NCBI GenBank assembly: GCA_020631175.1
Contig: JAHDHT010000035.1
Span: forward strand, 13,231 to 19,613
Reading direction: 5' to 3'
DNA from: Chitinophagales bacterium
Lineage (GTDB): Bacteria; Bacteroidota; Bacteroidia; Chitinophagales; JAHDHT01
Length of the DNA stretch: 6,383 nt
Shown here piece after piece: positions 6,341-6,383 of the stretch (its first letter is position 1; every line of letters starts with the position of its first letter). A model generated the notes under the pieces. It searched no databases and was not told the DNA's origin. It was given only the letters and a program-made list of their open reading frames with translations. Both the position numbers and the translations under genes were made by a program.

Positions 6341-6369
6341 CCTGCCCCCGCCCGGGGGCAGGTTTTTTT
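6341..6369 (+). terminator. Intrinsic terminator, 9-bp GC-rich stem plus seven T
   Basis: CCTGCCCCC (6341-6349) pairs perfectly with GGGGGCAGG (6354-6362) around the loop GCCC, followed directly by seven T (6363-6369). This is a textbook rho-independent terminator reading rightward. It would end transcription of the hydrolase and, if real, the short unit at 6230-6315. There is no A-run on the left side, so it is not expected to work for leftward transcripts. Its almost pure G+C stem stands out against the AT-rich surroundings. Confidence 0.9.
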
Positions 6370-6383
6370 ATTTTAGGACCTTT

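Noticed and set aside
1..6383. CRISPR array, tRNA, rRNA, transposase or defence cluster
   Set aside because: I found no regularly spaced repeats, cloverleaf sequence, transposase motifs or defence-related domains; nearly all the window is accounted for by ordinary genes.

Overview
The window is AT-rich chromosomal DNA from a member of the Bacteroidota. Three things point there. Promoter-like boxes match the Bacteroidota -7 consensus TAnnTTTG, and there are no Shine-Dalgarno sequences ahead of the starts. The last gene ends in a type IX secretion (Por/T9SS) sorting domain. The methionyl-tRNA synthetase is the long form with a C-terminal tRNA-binding domain and a KISTS signature loop. I cannot place it below phylum.

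Layout, left to right. The first 53 bases, on the minus strand, are the 5' end of ruvC (Holliday junction endonuclease), which leaves the window. A 36-bp gap separates it from a divergent plus-strand pair: an integral membrane protein of the LPG_synthase_TM/UPF0104 family (90-1064), overlapped by 11 bp by a secreted DUF3108 protein (1054-1869). That pair meets, tail to tail with a single base between the stop codons, a minus-strand cytoplasmic LD-carboxypeptidase of family S66 (1871-2770). From the 50-bp gap after it, metG (2821-4944) is read to the right. The -7 boxes of these two divergent genes abut each other. Next, 58 bp downstream of metG, is a secreted alpha/beta hydrolase with a T9SS sorting domain (5003-6214). 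The last 169 bp hold a perfect -7 box, a 21-codon hydrophobic ORF that looks like a signal peptide, a small hairpin, and a strong GC-rich intrinsic terminator.

Functionally the region is mostly housekeeping: recombination repair (ruvC), translation (metG), cell-wall recycling (LD-carboxypeptidase) and envelope functions (LPG_synthase_TM and DUF3108), plus one exported esterase-like enzyme. No mobile element, CRISPR array, tRNA, rRNA or obvious defence system is present, and I see no convincing new multi-gene system. The points most worth a second look are the short promoter-ORF-terminator unit at 6206-6369, the back-to-back promoter at 2788-2803, and the compact ruvC/membrane-protein divergence in which both genes appear to start with TTG.
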